From Candidatus Parabeggiatoa sp. nov. 3 (GTDB lineage Bacteria; Pseudomonadota; Gammaproteobacteria; Beggiatoales; Beggiatoaceae), in the NCBI GenBank assembly GCA_003645185.1, contig QNEL01000005.1, forward strand, positions 1-41,951: a DNA stretch of 41,951 nt, given 5' to 3'. The notes below the pieces were generated by a model. The model saw nothing but the letters and a program-made list of their open reading frames with translations, ran no database searches and was not told the DNA's origin. The position numbers and the translations under genes were made by a program. Positions 27,421-35,658 of the stretch are shown here, one piece after another; position 1 is the first letter of the stretch; each line of letters begins with the position of its first letter.

Positions 27421-27834
27421 CTACGGGCTACATACATTGCTGGGTATCCACGATTTTGGAAAATAGCAAACGTTTGGTAAATCAGAAAAATGATTATCAG
27501 AAGTAATCCGTTCAACTTCTTCTTGTTGAGCCGTGGCATAAATCAATGCATCTGCTACTGACAGTTGATATTGAGTGGCCAATTTTGCGGCTAATAGTGC
27601 TAAATCTGTATCCAGCACAACAAGCTTACCTTGTTTAGTCAGTTCAATGAGGGCTTGTGCTGTATCAATGTCCCGTTCTCGACAAACCCATTTATAAAGT
27701 TCGTATTGTAGTACAGTCGGTACGATAATATTGGGTAATTGTTGGAAATAGGGCGTAAATTGTTCGGCTAAAATACAATCCATAAACCACTCGATCCAGC
27801 CACAAGTATCTATTAAATAAGACTTATTATTCAT
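27421..27834 (-). CDS. vapC: VapC-like PIN-domain ribonuclease toxin
   Basis: A 137-residue PIN-domain protein of normal VapC length. It has the N-terminal YLIDTCGWIEW (first Asp), the central VPTVLQYELYKW (Glu), the SVADALIYATAQ segment (Asp), and the late acidic/Asn part TSDNHFSDLP. These four acidic positions bind the Mg2+ ions used for RNA cleavage. The ATG overlaps the antitoxin stop (ATGA). The last codons and the stop, read as Cys-Ser-Pro-stop, lie in the dispersed GTAGCCCGTAGGTT repeat, so the natural C-terminus may have been changed by insertion of that repeat. It is a typical type II toxin, neutralised by the AbrB-like protein upstream. Confidence 0.9.
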   Translation of the reverse strand: MNNKSYLIDTCGWIEWFMDCILAEQFTPYFQQLPNIIVPTVLQYELYKWVCRERDIDTAQALIELTKQGKLVVLDTDLALLAAKLATQYQLSVADALIYATAQQEEVERITSDNHFSDLPNVCYFPKSWIPSNVCSP

Positions 27835-28037
27835 GGTTCCGGTCGATCTCGATAGTTTTCTGGATTGGCATCTTTGAGTATTCCACGAAAGGCTTGAATA
27901 TCGTTTTTAGGTATCAAACGGATCGTATTATTTTCAGTAATACAAATAAACTGTTGACCGGCTTGTAAATGTAATTTTTCCAGAATATTGTCAGGAATAA
28001 CGATTTGAAAATTTTGCGAAAGAGTTATACTTTCCAT
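27831..28037 (-). CDS. vapB: VapB-like AbrB/MazE-fold antitoxin
   Basis: A 68-residue protein beginning MESITLSQNFQIVIPDNIL. This is the SpoVT-AbrB swapped-hairpin DNA-binding fold, with the QIVIP strand and the LHLQAGQQF loop. The acidic, proline-rich C-terminal tail (LKDANPENYRDRP) is the toxin-wrapping part. I chose the ATG at 28037 because GGGAG lies seven to eight bases upstream. The longer in-frame extension to 28139 has no family likeness. The stop overlaps the toxin start. It presumably represses its own promoter together with the toxin. Confidence 0.88.
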   Translation of the reverse strand: MESITLSQNFQIVIPDNILEKLHLQAGQQFICITENNTIRLIPKNDIQAFRGILKDANPENYRDRPEP

Positions 28038-28345
28038 TATTGAACTCCCAATTATTAAAACCCTAAAATGGCTTGAATAAACCATAGAAGCTATCCTGAA
28101 ACTTGGGCCAGAATAGGCTTTTGAAAATGATGAACACACAAATGATGGGCAAACACGTTTATCTACCCTACGCTCGCTGAATTACAACAACCTACGGTCG
28201 TCTTGTGAGTTCATGTCGAGTAGTGTGCAATTTAAAGCTTGATAGGTTCTTCAACCCATCAATTAGCTGATTAGGATAAGAGGAATGCTGGGTTTCATCT
28301 CGTTCTAGCCACCCTACGCTCGCTATCCTGTAACCGAATAGTGAA
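28038..28345. other. Gap with CCCTACGCTCGCT repeat pieces
   Basis: The 308-base gap has no convincing gene. CCCTACGCTCGCT occurs twice (28166-28178 and 28312-28324). These are fragments of dispersed repeats. The promoter of vapBC should lie near 28038-28140, but I could not identify firm boxes. Confidence 0.4.
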
Positions 28346-30043
28346 TTAAGGAATATGCGCAGAATCCTTAAAGTCTTTCCAGCCTGTATCACATATTAGT
28401 CCAGCAAGCCCAAGTCGACGAGCAGTAGTTTCTGCCACGGTTAAACTGGCTGGAATAGCTTCTCCATTACCATTCAACGATGTGAGCAATAACAGACCAC
28501 AATTTGTTTTGCTTTTAAATTCTGTGAGGATTTTATAAAGAAGTATAGCTTCTCCTTTTTTTAATACTTGCACTCTTGATTCGCGGCTCACATGGGTTGC
28601 AGCAGGAATATACTTTAACGTGTGAGTTTTAGCAGAAACGGTCCATGCCATATTACTTGAACCCTTTCCGTTAAAGTAAACTGCAAAGTCCTCATCGCGG
28701 ACAACTGGAGCAAAAGGCATAAATGAAGGACGTTTTTTTAGTGTATTAAGCTTTTTTACTATGTCGTTATCTTGTGGATTAGCTAATATACACCTACCTC
28801 CTAATGCACGAGGTCCAAATTCTAACTTACCACTAACAAGAGCAATAGGCTTTCCATTAATCAAAGCAATTACAGCACTGTTAATATCATTTTCTGATAT
28901 AGATTTTTTTGTTTGAATACAGGCTGTTGGGCCAAGAAATACACTAGCAGGCTTAAATACAATATCAGGGGACTTTTGGTGACATATCCAAGCCGCTGCG
29001 CCGATGGCTGTACCTGGATCATCTGACCACGGACTAACTATAACAGACTCAATATCAAGTCCACCTATGTTCCTAATAATATTACCATTGGCTAAACAGT
29101 TTAATGCTGCTCCACCTGCAAGTCCTAAATGGTGAACATCAAGTTTAAATTCTTTTCTAACTTTATGAGTTACTTGATAAATGGCTTTAATAGTTGTTTT
29201 GGTAAACCATTCTTGGATAGATGCTGCCAAATTAATGCCAAGTTCGTAGTTTTGATAAGAGCTAAGGAGTTCATTCTTAAAAAGATTGTTAGAGTGCTGA
29301 TTTGCAAAATCAAACCACCCTCCTTTTATTTTCCATGCAGGATATTTTTTTAAATTTACATAGAATCTACCATCAATTACTGCACCAATACTTTCCAACT
29401 CTTTTCTCCAAAGTGGTTCTCCAAGAGATGATAGGGCCATTAATTTACCAGGCCCTGTTTGACCAGGAAAACCAACATGGTAAGCAAATTGATGATAAAT
29501 CGAGCCAATTGAGTGTGGATACATACTGCTAAAAATAGGTAGCATGCGCCTACCTGACCAATAAAAACTTGATATGGACTCTTTTTCAGCAGTTGTATCA
29601 CTTACCCATATAAGGCTTTTTGGTGGGAGCCCCCAAGGCAATAAACTATAAGCATGGGCTAAATGGTGTCCAGAGAGGTAAACACGTTGAGCTTGTAATG
29701 TATTCAACCATTCCTTATAGTTATATCTTCCATTATAAAATCGGTGTAATTCTTTAAGTAAGCGATGAGTAAAGTAAATTCGATCTTGCCAACCATATTT
29801 CAGAGATTGAAATAAACCTTTGTAAAAAAGCCTTCTATATGTATGCCAGCCTTCTGCCCAAAAGACTGGGCTTGTACCAGCTTTTTCACAGGCTAATTGA
29901 AGAGAGTGAATAGGAAATTTATTAGAATTATTCTCGTTTATCAATCGCCCTTCTTCTACTGCAAAAATTAGTTCACCCAGATCGTTTATGAGAGCTACAG
30001 AGGAACCATGCCCATAATTTGTACCAAGAAATAAGTGTTGCAT
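28346..30043 (-). CDS. Divergent NodU-family carbamoyltransferase
   Basis: A 565-residue second member of the carbamoyltransferase family, clearly different from the one at 3740. It keeps YGHGSSVALI (H12; the usual Asp of HDSS is Gly), SGHHLAHAYS (H126, H127, H130), WVSDTTAEKES in place of DGxGE (D149), GGAALNCLANG, WSDDPGTAIGAA, GKLEFGPRALGGRCIL and SFMPFAPVV. The metal-binding His residues and the YrdC-like motifs are retained, so catalysis is plausible, but the altered N-terminal Asp suggests changed chemistry or substrate. It begins one base after the stop of the nucleotidyltransferase gene, so the two are surely co-expressed. A carbamoylated nucleotide or sugar made by this pair is possible. 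A conflict-system effector is another option. Confidence 0.85.
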   Translation of the reverse strand: MQHLFLGTNYGHGSSVALINDLGELIFAVEEGRLINENNSNKFPIHSLQLACEKAGTSPVFWAEGWHTYRRLFYKGLFQSLKYGWQDRIYFTHRLLKELHRFYNGRYNYKEWLNTLQAQRVYLSGHHLAHAYSLLPWGLPPKSLIWVSDTTAEKESISSFYWSGRRMLPIFSSMYPHSIGSIYHQFAYHVGFPGQTGPGKLMALSSLGEPLWRKELESIGAVIDGRFYVNLKKYPAWKIKGGWFDFANQHSNNLFKNELLSSYQNYELGINLAASIQEWFTKTTIKAIYQVTHKVRKEFKLDVHHLGLAGGAALNCLANGNIIRNIGGLDIESVIVSPWSDDPGTAIGAAAWICHQKSPDIVFKPASVFLGPTACIQTKKSISENDINSAVIALINGKPIALVSGKLEFGPRALGGRCILANPQDNDIVKKLNTLKKRPSFMPFAPVVRDEDFAVYFNGKGSSNMAWTVSAKTHTLKYIPAATHVSRESRVQVLKKGEAILLYKILTEFKSKTNCGLLLLTSLNGNGEAIPASLTVAETTARRLGLAGLICDTGWKDFKDSAHIP

Positions 30044-30044
30044 G

Positions 30045-30740
30045 TTAATACCGACATAGTTTTTCTAACATATAGCTCTGCAACCAACTATCAATTGTTT
30101 TAGAGCTATGTATTTCATCTGTAATAAAATTAATAAAATCTTCATCAGGAACCTTAACAAGGCAATTTTTTAGAAAATCAAAAGCAAACTGATTTCCGTA
30201 TGTATAAATAAGCTGTTTTGCGTACTCTAAAGGGAAAATAGACTCCAATCCCATTTTTACGTTAAGGGCATGTTTTATTTCTTTTGTATCTATCCGAGTC
30301 GTTATAGATGTATAACTGTCATCGACAGTTTTACGTAATAAAAAGAAGATTATTTTTACTTTAATATAATCAAGGTTTCCTGAGTTCTTGAATATATATT
30401 GTTTGTATTTAAAGATATACTCAGCAATATTTATTAATTTAGAGTCATTAATATTCAAGTTAGATAAAGAGTCTTCAGGGTGGATAGATACATCAAGAGG
30501 GGAATCAAAGAGTAAAAGTGTATCCTGCATTATGGCGTTTGAAATAATTTTAGCCCTGCTTTGATCTATTTTATAGACCAGAATATCTATGTCACTTTGG
30601 GAATACCTACCAGATGAATTTAGATGGAAAGTGCCTGTTTTCCAAGAACCTCTTAAAAATTCAAGCATTCTATACGTTGATAAGATATCAAATATTTTAT
30701 CTTGAGTGTGTTTTCTTAAACAATGAGAAGCTATAGTCAT
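30045..30740 (-). CDS. Nucleotidyltransferase-fold protein
   Basis: A 231-residue protein. The segment LRGSWKTGTFHLNSSG followed by SQSDIDILVY gives the G31-S32 and D50-x-D52 signature of the polymerase-beta/MNT nucleotidyltransferase superfamily. LLLFDSPLDVSIHP about 30 residues later can supply the third carboxylate. The C-terminal 130 residues are helical and not assigned. Family members transfer NMP to antibiotics, proteins or RNAs, and many are MNT-type toxins or antitoxins. Here the gene is fused in expression to the divergent carbamoyltransferase, so a two-step modification is a reasonable guess. The low GC matches the neighbouring caspase operon. Confidence 0.72.
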   Translation of the reverse strand: MTIASHCLRKHTQDKIFDILSTYRMLEFLRGSWKTGTFHLNSSGRYSQSDIDILVYKIDQSRAKIISNAIMQDTLLLFDSPLDVSIHPEDSLSNLNINDSKLINIAEYIFKYKQYIFKNSGNLDYIKVKIIFFLLRKTVDDSYTSITTRIDTKEIKHALNVKMGLESIFPLEYAKQLIYTYGNQFAFDFLKNCLVKVPDEDFINFITDEIHSSKTIDSWLQSYMLEKLCRY

Positions 30741-31213
30741 ATAAAATTAATGTCAAGAATTTCGTTTTGAAAGTATTTTTTTATATCTTAGTTTCCACAA
30801 TTTTATATTAGAGTTTATACCGATTTAACGCAATTCATTGATTTATTTATATAATATTATCATTTTGAGAGAACTCATAAAATCAAGCATTTAAATTAAA
30901 TCGATATAATGTCTAATCAAAACACCTAAAAAATTTCATGTTAATCATTAAAAGAACATTGAACGTCCTTGAGGCAATAAAACATTCCTGTAGTTCATTC
31001 TTACACGTATCTACTGAAGGGCACTGGTTCAGTTCAATACAAACCTAATGCCTAAATAGGCTTTCCTTGCCTTGATACAACCAGGCGATTAGCCTATTTT
31101 GAGTGCATTATTTTAACCTGTTGATTTTTATAGTTTTTACACTGAACTGAACCTGTGCCATAAAAAGCTTTATAAATCAGTGCGCTAAAAAAAACTAGAA
31201 AATCGAGTGTTTA
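30741..31213. other. Gap between two minus-strand operons
   Basis: No gene is seen in these 473 very AT-rich bases apart from the inverted-repeat element at 31020-31159. The segment 30741-31019 may contain the promoter of the nucleotidyltransferase-carbamoyltransferase pair. Confidence 0.4.
31020..31159. mobile_element. MITE-like 140-bp element with ~20-bp terminal inverted repeats
   Basis: The left end GGGCACTGGTTCAGTTCA pairs with the reverse complement of the right end TGAACTGAACCTGTGCC. A second, inner pair, AAATAGGCT and AGCCTATTT, makes a nested hairpin. The element is non-coding and separates the caspase operon from the nucleotidyltransferase pair. Confidence 0.65.
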
Positions 31214-32434
31214 TTATCTATATTTCTTATCCAGTTTATTAATTAACTTACGTAGCTTCTTCCAGCTTCCAGCAGTGGGATTTCTAATCTGATAGACAAC
31301 TTCTTGACAGTCCCTTAGGTACATTGATACCGAAGATAAAAATTCTTTCTGGAATTTGTCTCTATGAAAATCATCTGAATAAATAGCTAATTCAATTAGG
31401 TTTCTTAGGTCGTCTCCAGGGATTATAGCTAATAGTTCAGAATATCCTTCTGCATGAGGGTGCGACTTTGCGCTCTGTGTGAGAATATGTGCTATAACTA
31501 AGCGAATCCATCCTCTATCATCTCTTCTAAGTAAATAAGAAGCTGCTTCTATAAATAAGCATTGAACTGTTGACTTAAGGCGGTTAGCTTGCCAAAGATT
31601 AATATTGGTTGGAGATGTTAAATACAAGCTTTGTGTTGCAACAATATTATTAATGGCAGAGTCAAAAAATTCATCATCTACCCAACGAAAAAGATGAGTA
31701 AGAGAACGAAACATGTTGCTAGTAATTTCAGCATGCTTTTCATTGTACTTCTGTGCTACTGCTAAAGATAGATCAAGATATTTAATGCTGCTTTTTAAGT
31801 CATATTTTACGGCATATGCAAATCCTATTCGGCTATATACAGGACACAAGAACCTATCATATTCACTATCCGTTAGCAAAGAAATAAGTTTATTAGAGCT
31901 TGCTATGATTTCATCAAATTTAAACTCTTGGCTTAAAATTTTAAAATTTACAATATTTAATTGAATTCTTAAATCAGTAGGAACAGTCTCTAAATTATGA
32001 GAAAATATATAATCAATATGATTTCTTGCATCATTAATTAATCCATATTTTTGTTCAATGATTATTATTTGTAACTTCATATCAATTGGTAGATCATTGT
32101 ATGGCAAGTATCCTAATAGAAGATTTTTTGCACTGATATAATCGCCATAATCTAAATAGGCTTCTACTGATTCTAACATCTCTTGTTTTCTACTTACAAT
32201 AGAGTTAAATTGATTACTTTTTGTGCTAACAGCGTGCTTTTTTTCTTCATTATTGATAGTGATTTCACTTTGCTGTAACTCATAGTGAAGAATCTGCTCT
32301 TTTATGCGTTCACGTTCTTTTATATCTTGCAATGGAATATCGGTTTCATAAATATATTTAGAACATCGTTCTTCTATCATCCGAAAATTACCTTTTAAAT
32401 TCGACAATATAGTTTCATAATCTTGCGGCGGCAT
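31214..32434 (-). CDS. Helical-repeat protein sharing a module with the adjacent caspase
   Basis: A 406-residue protein. Residues about 5-55 (NFRMIEERCSKYI, TDIPLQDIKERERI) match the C-terminus of the caspase two genes upstream (NLRLIEERLSDYI, TDVPLQLLKAKKQT). A coiled-coil-like linker follows. The rest (about 75-380) is alpha-helical with TPR-like periodicity (ESVEAYLDYGDYISAKNLLL, KILSQEFKFDEIIASSNKLI, SRIGFAYAVKYDLKSSIKYL). No enzyme motif is visible. In bacterial conflict systems, short shared effector-associated modules bring an effector together with its sensor. By that logic this would be the sensor or adaptor that recruits the caspase. It is the last gene of the operon. Confidence 0.7.
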   Translation of the reverse strand: MPPQDYETILSNLKGNFRMIEERCSKYIYETDIPLQDIKERERIKEQILHYELQQSEITINNEEKKHAVSTKSNQFNSIVSRKQEMLESVEAYLDYGDYISAKNLLLGYLPYNDLPIDMKLQIIIIEQKYGLINDARNHIDYIFSHNLETVPTDLRIQLNIVNFKILSQEFKFDEIIASSNKLISLLTDSEYDRFLCPVYSRIGFAYAVKYDLKSSIKYLDLSLAVAQKYNEKHAEITSNMFRSLTHLFRWVDDEFFDSAINNIVATQSLYLTSPTNINLWQANRLKSTVQCLFIEAASYLLRRDDRGWIRLVIAHILTQSAKSHPHAEGYSELLAIIPGDDLRNLIELAIYSDDFHRDKFQKEFLSSVSMYLRDCQEVVYQIRNPTAGSWKKLRKLINKLDKKYR

Positions 32435-32444
32435 AGCGTTCTAC

Positions 32445-33200
32445 CTATGTTATTGAGTAAAAAAAATCAAAATCTTCTTTGGAGAATAAATTCTTGTAGT
32501 CTCCGATAACACCTTTTCTGAAATATACCGATGTGCTACAAAATTCATGATTAGAATTAATTTTAGCATTAGAACTTGAAGCACTACTAATACGAACATC
32601 TATTCTATTATCAGACAAAGGAAGCTCAAGAAAGCTGCTAATTCTAAGTAACGTATCTGAATAATTTTTAACAAGGTCTTCAAAAGAAACATAAAAAACT
32701 TTGTTTCGATTAAATTCAAACCATGTTTTTAAGTGGTACTGCCAATACTCTACTCTGTTCATCTCTCCATGGTAAGTATGTGCGTCAAAATTATTTGTTG
32801 CCCTTATAAATTCTTTAAAGCTTTCTGTAAAAAATTCTGGTGCAAATTTCTTGGTATAAAAGTATAAAGAGGTCAAAACGTCTCTTCCATCACGGTATAC
32901 ATAAATAATTTTTGAAGAAAGCAATTTTATGACCAAATCTAACAACATTGGGCAATCACCATAAAAAGCCTCTATATTTCCATGTGAGTGCATTTTTATT
33001 ATCCGAGAGGATCTTAATAAATTCCTTGATTCTGAGATAAACTTAGGATTATGGCGATTCTTATACATTTCTGTAATTGATACATACATATTGTTGTATT
33101 GTTGGAAATTATTTTTCAAAGCGTCAATGGTGAGGTGAGTCCCAGAACGTCTATGTGAGGCAACAACAATATGTTTATCCAAAATGATATTTTCAAACAT
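32445..33200 (-). CDS. Sulfotransferase-family protein
   Basis: A 251-residue protein with the three landmarks of PAPS-dependent sulfotransferases. The 5'-phosphosulfate loop is ASHRRSGTHLTIDAL (about 14-28). The 3'-phosphate-binding motif is YVYRDGRDVLTSLY (R103 and S111). The late FRKGVIGDYKNLFSKED (from 227) is the RKGxxGDWK segment of the cytosolic, eukaryote-like group. The candidate catalytic base is H71 in IIKMHSH. Length is close to the family minimum. It lies six bases after the caspase gene and ten bases before the helical-repeat gene, so the three are one operon. Sulfation of a small molecule or a partner protein is implied. It is not an obvious immunity enzyme, which makes the context unusual. 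Confidence 0.88.
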   Translation of the reverse strand: MFENIILDKHIVVASHRRSGTHLTIDALKNNFQQYNNMYVSITEMYKNRHNPKFISESRNLLRSSRIIKMHSHGNIEAFYGDCPMLLDLVIKLLSSKIIYVYRDGRDVLTSLYFYTKKFAPEFFTESFKEFIRATNNFDAHTYHGEMNRVEYWQYHLKTWFEFNRNKVFYVSFEDLVKNYSDTLLRISSFLELPLSDNRIDVRISSASSSNAKINSNHEFCSTSVYFRKGVIGDYKNLFSKEDFDFFYSIT

Positions 33201-33206
33201 ATAATT

Positions 33207-34199
33207 TTACTCTTCACCTATCCTGTATGCAGCCAACTCAATTTCTAGTTGTTTTATATTTCTTTCCGTTTGTTTCTTTGCTTTAAGAAGCTGGAGAGGT
33301 ACATCGGTATAGTCTATATAGTCACTCAATCTTTCTTCAATAAGACGGAGGTTTTCAGAGTAGTTCTTTAGCCTATACTGATAACTTTGTGTTCTCTCAA
33401 TATCTTCTTTTGTAGTGTAAATAGGATTACTAGACACCCAAGTTAAAGGAGACTGCGTTTTTTTACCCGCAGCATACCAACATATGGCAAAGTTATCTTC
33501 TAAGTTATTGACTTTAATGATTGGATGCTGCTTATCTTCTGTACGATCAGGAACTTTTCGACTTAACCACAATGTTATATCTAATATACGCGCATATCCA
33601 TCTAGTTCAAATGCGCCGTATCCTGAAAATCCCTCTAGCAACGCCGTTGTGAATACGCTATACGGAGTTCCAGTATATGAAACTTCATCTTTACGAGAAG
33701 AGGCTAATACAACTCGTCCTCTACTTTTCTTAAACTCAATCAGTAATTCCTCTGGTAGCGGTGAATTATTCCAACCTTTTACTTGAGCTTGTCCTCCTGC
33801 ATGGCAACAATCTAAAATGACAACTAATTTCTTAGAGTTAATTGACTTAATTTTATTACTGAACTCAGATTCAGAAATTGCGGTTTCAGATAGCTTTGAG
33901 ATGTTATACCCAAAAGGTAATAAGTAGTAATTTGGATTTTGTATACCGTGCCCAGAAAAGTACAAAACAACAGTTGAATTAGCAGTAGACTTACTAGCAA
34001 TCCAATCTAAAGCATCTAAAATAGCATCACGCGTAGCTTCATATTCTGTTAAAAGCTTTACATTATTTTTGTCATAAGCACATCTCGTTCTATCTGTTAA
34101 TAGCTCATAAATTGCCGTCGCGTCTTTGATCGTTACTGGAAGGTCTGCTCCAATACCAATAGATAAAGCGTAGCCATTCTCAAATATATTTGACATCAT
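33207..34199 (-). CDS. Caspase-like cysteine peptidase (C14/metacaspase family)
   Basis: A 330-residue protein. The caspase domain spans about 8-245: YALSIGIGAD (first strand), VVLYFSGHGIQ (catalytic H84), and LVVILDCCHAGG (D130, catalytic C132 in the DxCH(S/A)G motif). VVLASSRKDEVSY and YSVFTTALLEGF match the conserved small-subunit strands. After a linker, residues about 270-325 carry the module shared with the helical-repeat protein at 31214 (NLRLIEERLSDYI, TDVPLQLLKA). AAGGTGAT lies just upstream of the ATG, and a second ATG follows directly. Bacterial proteins of this kind act as effectors in programmed cell death or antiphage systems when recruited through effector-associated domains. 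The substrate is unknown. Confidence 0.92.
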   Translation of the reverse strand: MMSNIFENGYALSIGIGADLPVTIKDATAIYELLTDRTRCAYDKNNVKLLTEYEATRDAILDALDWIASKSTANSTVVLYFSGHGIQNPNYYLLPFGYNISKLSETAISESEFSNKIKSINSKKLVVILDCCHAGGQAQVKGWNNSPLPEELLIEFKKSRGRVVLASSRKDEVSYTGTPYSVFTTALLEGFSGYGAFELDGYARILDITLWLSRKVPDRTEDKQHPIIKVNNLEDNFAICWYAAGKKTQSPLTWVSSNPIYTTKEDIERTQSYQYRLKNYSENLRLIEERLSDYIDYTDVPLQLLKAKKQTERNIKQLEIELAAYRIGEE

Positions 34200-34275
34200 A
34201 TCACCTTTTAATGTTTAAGTCAGTTTGCAAACTTGCTGCCTCAATTTTTGCAAACGTTAATGGACAAACAAAGTT

Positions 34276-34399
34276 GCTATACTTAGCACCGTCATAAATT
34301 GCGCTTTTTTTAATGGCGCTTTCCTCCTTTCAAAAATGGGGATTAACGACAATTTTTAGACTATGCAAAAGCGCAAATTGTGACGGTGGACAGTATAGC
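34276..34399. mobile_element. MITE-like 124-bp element
   Basis: The left arm GCTATACTTAGCACCGTCAT...TTGCGCTTTT is an imperfect reverse complement of the right arm, which ends in GACGGTGGACAGTATAGC. Related half-sites, AATTATAACGGTGG(A/G)CAG, recur at 40111-40133 and 40141-40172. It lies upstream of the caspase operon and might contribute its promoter region. Confidence 0.6.
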
Positions 34400-34407
34400 A
34401 AGCGTAG

Positions 34408-34435
34408 GATGGGTAGAGCGAAAGCGAAACCCATC
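34408..34435. repeat. Palindrome GATGGGT...ACCCATC
   Basis: GATGGGT and ACCCATC enclose AGAGCGAAAGCGAA, giving a 28-base hairpin. The TTCGCT/AGCGAA core is shared with the palindromes at 39413 and 41764, although the arms differ. Confidence 0.7.
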
Positions 34436-34516
34436 AAAAAACTTTGTATTGATTTTAATAATGTGTAGTGATCAAAATGATGTTAAACTTCAACTCAATC
34501 TGATTTTTTGATTTAG

Positions 34517-35029
34517 TTACATCGGAAAAACTTCATGATTACGATCAAGTACGACCAGAAAAAAAGCGGATTGAGATTGAAAACCATGAACTCGAAGCTT
34601 ATCTTGATTGACACGAAGCTCAAAGAAATTGATATCTTCTGAAATTTCTTTTTCGACAGACTTCAGTCTTGATTTAATGGCCTCTGATTTAACCTCGTCT
34701 ATTTCATATTTTGTATAGGCCAAACCGTGCTTTGGAATTTTGCTACCGGTGTTATAGACTTGCTGCCAGGTATGTTTTGATAAAACTTCAAGAAACGAAG
34801 AAAACTCTTTAAGTTCTTGTGACTCCCAGTCAGAAAAACATTGCCAATCACTTTTAAAATACTTAAGAGCGACATAAGGATTCATGTTGGGCACTTTGGC
34901 GTTAGCTTCTATTTCTTCAGATACTAACCCCAAAATTTTAACTTCTTTTTTATTGGCTCTAACGGAAAGTTCATTCAATTCTTGCTTTATCAGCTTTTTC
35001 GGTAATTTCCGTTTTGTATTTTTACCCAT
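34517..35029 (-). CDS. Putative toxin partner of the Panacea antitoxin
   Basis: A 170-residue, basic-to-acidic soluble protein with no family that I recognise with certainty. The N-terminus is lysine-rich (GKNTKRKLPKKLIKQEL). The C-terminus has strand-like FFELRVNQDKLRVHGF and AFFLVVLDRNHEVFP, which could be part of a small RNase-like or nucleotide-binding fold. Its start overlaps the end of the upstream DUF4065 gene by eight bases. Panacea antitoxins are known to pair with many unrelated toxins, so identity comes mainly from this context. Antitoxin-first order and tight overlap are typical of type II pairs. Confidence 0.6.
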   Translation of the reverse strand: MGKNTKRKLPKKLIKQELNELSVRANKKEVKILGLVSEEIEANAKVPNMNPYVALKYFKSDWQCFSDWESQELKEFSSFLEVLSKHTWQQVYNTGSKIPKHGLAYTKYEIDEVKSEAIKSRLKSVEKEISEDINFFELRVNQDKLRVHGFQSQSAFFLVVLDRNHEVFPM

Positions 35030-35501
35030 TCAATTGATCGCCATATTTTTTCATAAAATATTTTCTCATGTTTTCTTTGCTCATTATATTTGAGCAACGC
35101 GCTTCAGGTGATAAGGAGCCACGCGCCTCTTTCCAAGGTTGATCTTGATGGGTCATTTGTTCTAAAGTTTTAGCTGAGACGTTTCCATAAGCCTCTAAAA
35201 CTTGTTCTAAAACATCCACGACATCTTCATCAAAATCAACTGATTTTCTACTGACGTTTAAGGGTTCCCAACCAGAGCTTTTAAATTCATTGAACACCTC
35301 TCGCACAACGGGCCCATGCGCCCATGCCTCAATATTTTCAGAAAAGAGTTCACGGTAAAGCAATAATTGACACCAACATTCTGAATAATAAAGTAATTTT
35401 TGCAATTTAAGATGTGTAACGACATCTCCCGATTCCTTATCAAATTGATCGATAAACCAGTTTGCGACATCTAGTGCTTTGTAAATCATTGGTTGTTCCA
35501 T
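35022..35501 (-). CDS. Panacea-domain (DUF4065, SocA/GepA-like) antitoxin
   Basis: A 159-residue protein with the Panacea hallmarks. YKALDVANWFID opens the domain. HLKLQKLLYYSECWCQL is the LKLQKLLYY signature helix. ENIEAWAHGPVVREVFNEF is the A-W-x-x-GPV-x-x-x-(V/L) motif. The last part, TLEQMTHQDQPWKEA, is the conserved sT-H-...PW segment. I chose the ATG at 35501 because GAGG lies about eight bases upstream. A GTG three codons earlier is possible. The domain neutralises diverse toxins, here presumably the overlapping downstream product. Confidence 0.9.
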   Translation of the reverse strand: MEQPMIYKALDVANWFIDQFDKESGDVVTHLKLQKLLYYSECWCQLLLYRELFSENIEAWAHGPVVREVFNEFKSSGWEPLNVSRKSVDFDEDVVDVLEQVLEAYGNVSAKTLEQMTHQDQPWKEARGSLSPEARCSNIMSKENMRKYFMKKYGDQLNG

Positions 35502-35658
35502 ATCAAACACCTCATCAAAATAATTATTTTAAATAAAAATAGCCATTTTATATTGTCATCAAACTTATTCCAAGCTGAAGGGCGACTATTTATGAGCTAC
35601 TGATCAAACGCTTTGCAACAATGATATTTATCTATATAGCGCATGTTCATTTCCCTGC

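Noticed and set aside
28038-28139. An N-terminal extension of the VapB-like antitoxin
   Set aside because: The AbrB fold starts at the ATG at 28037, which has a good GGGAG upstream. The extension has no family likeness.
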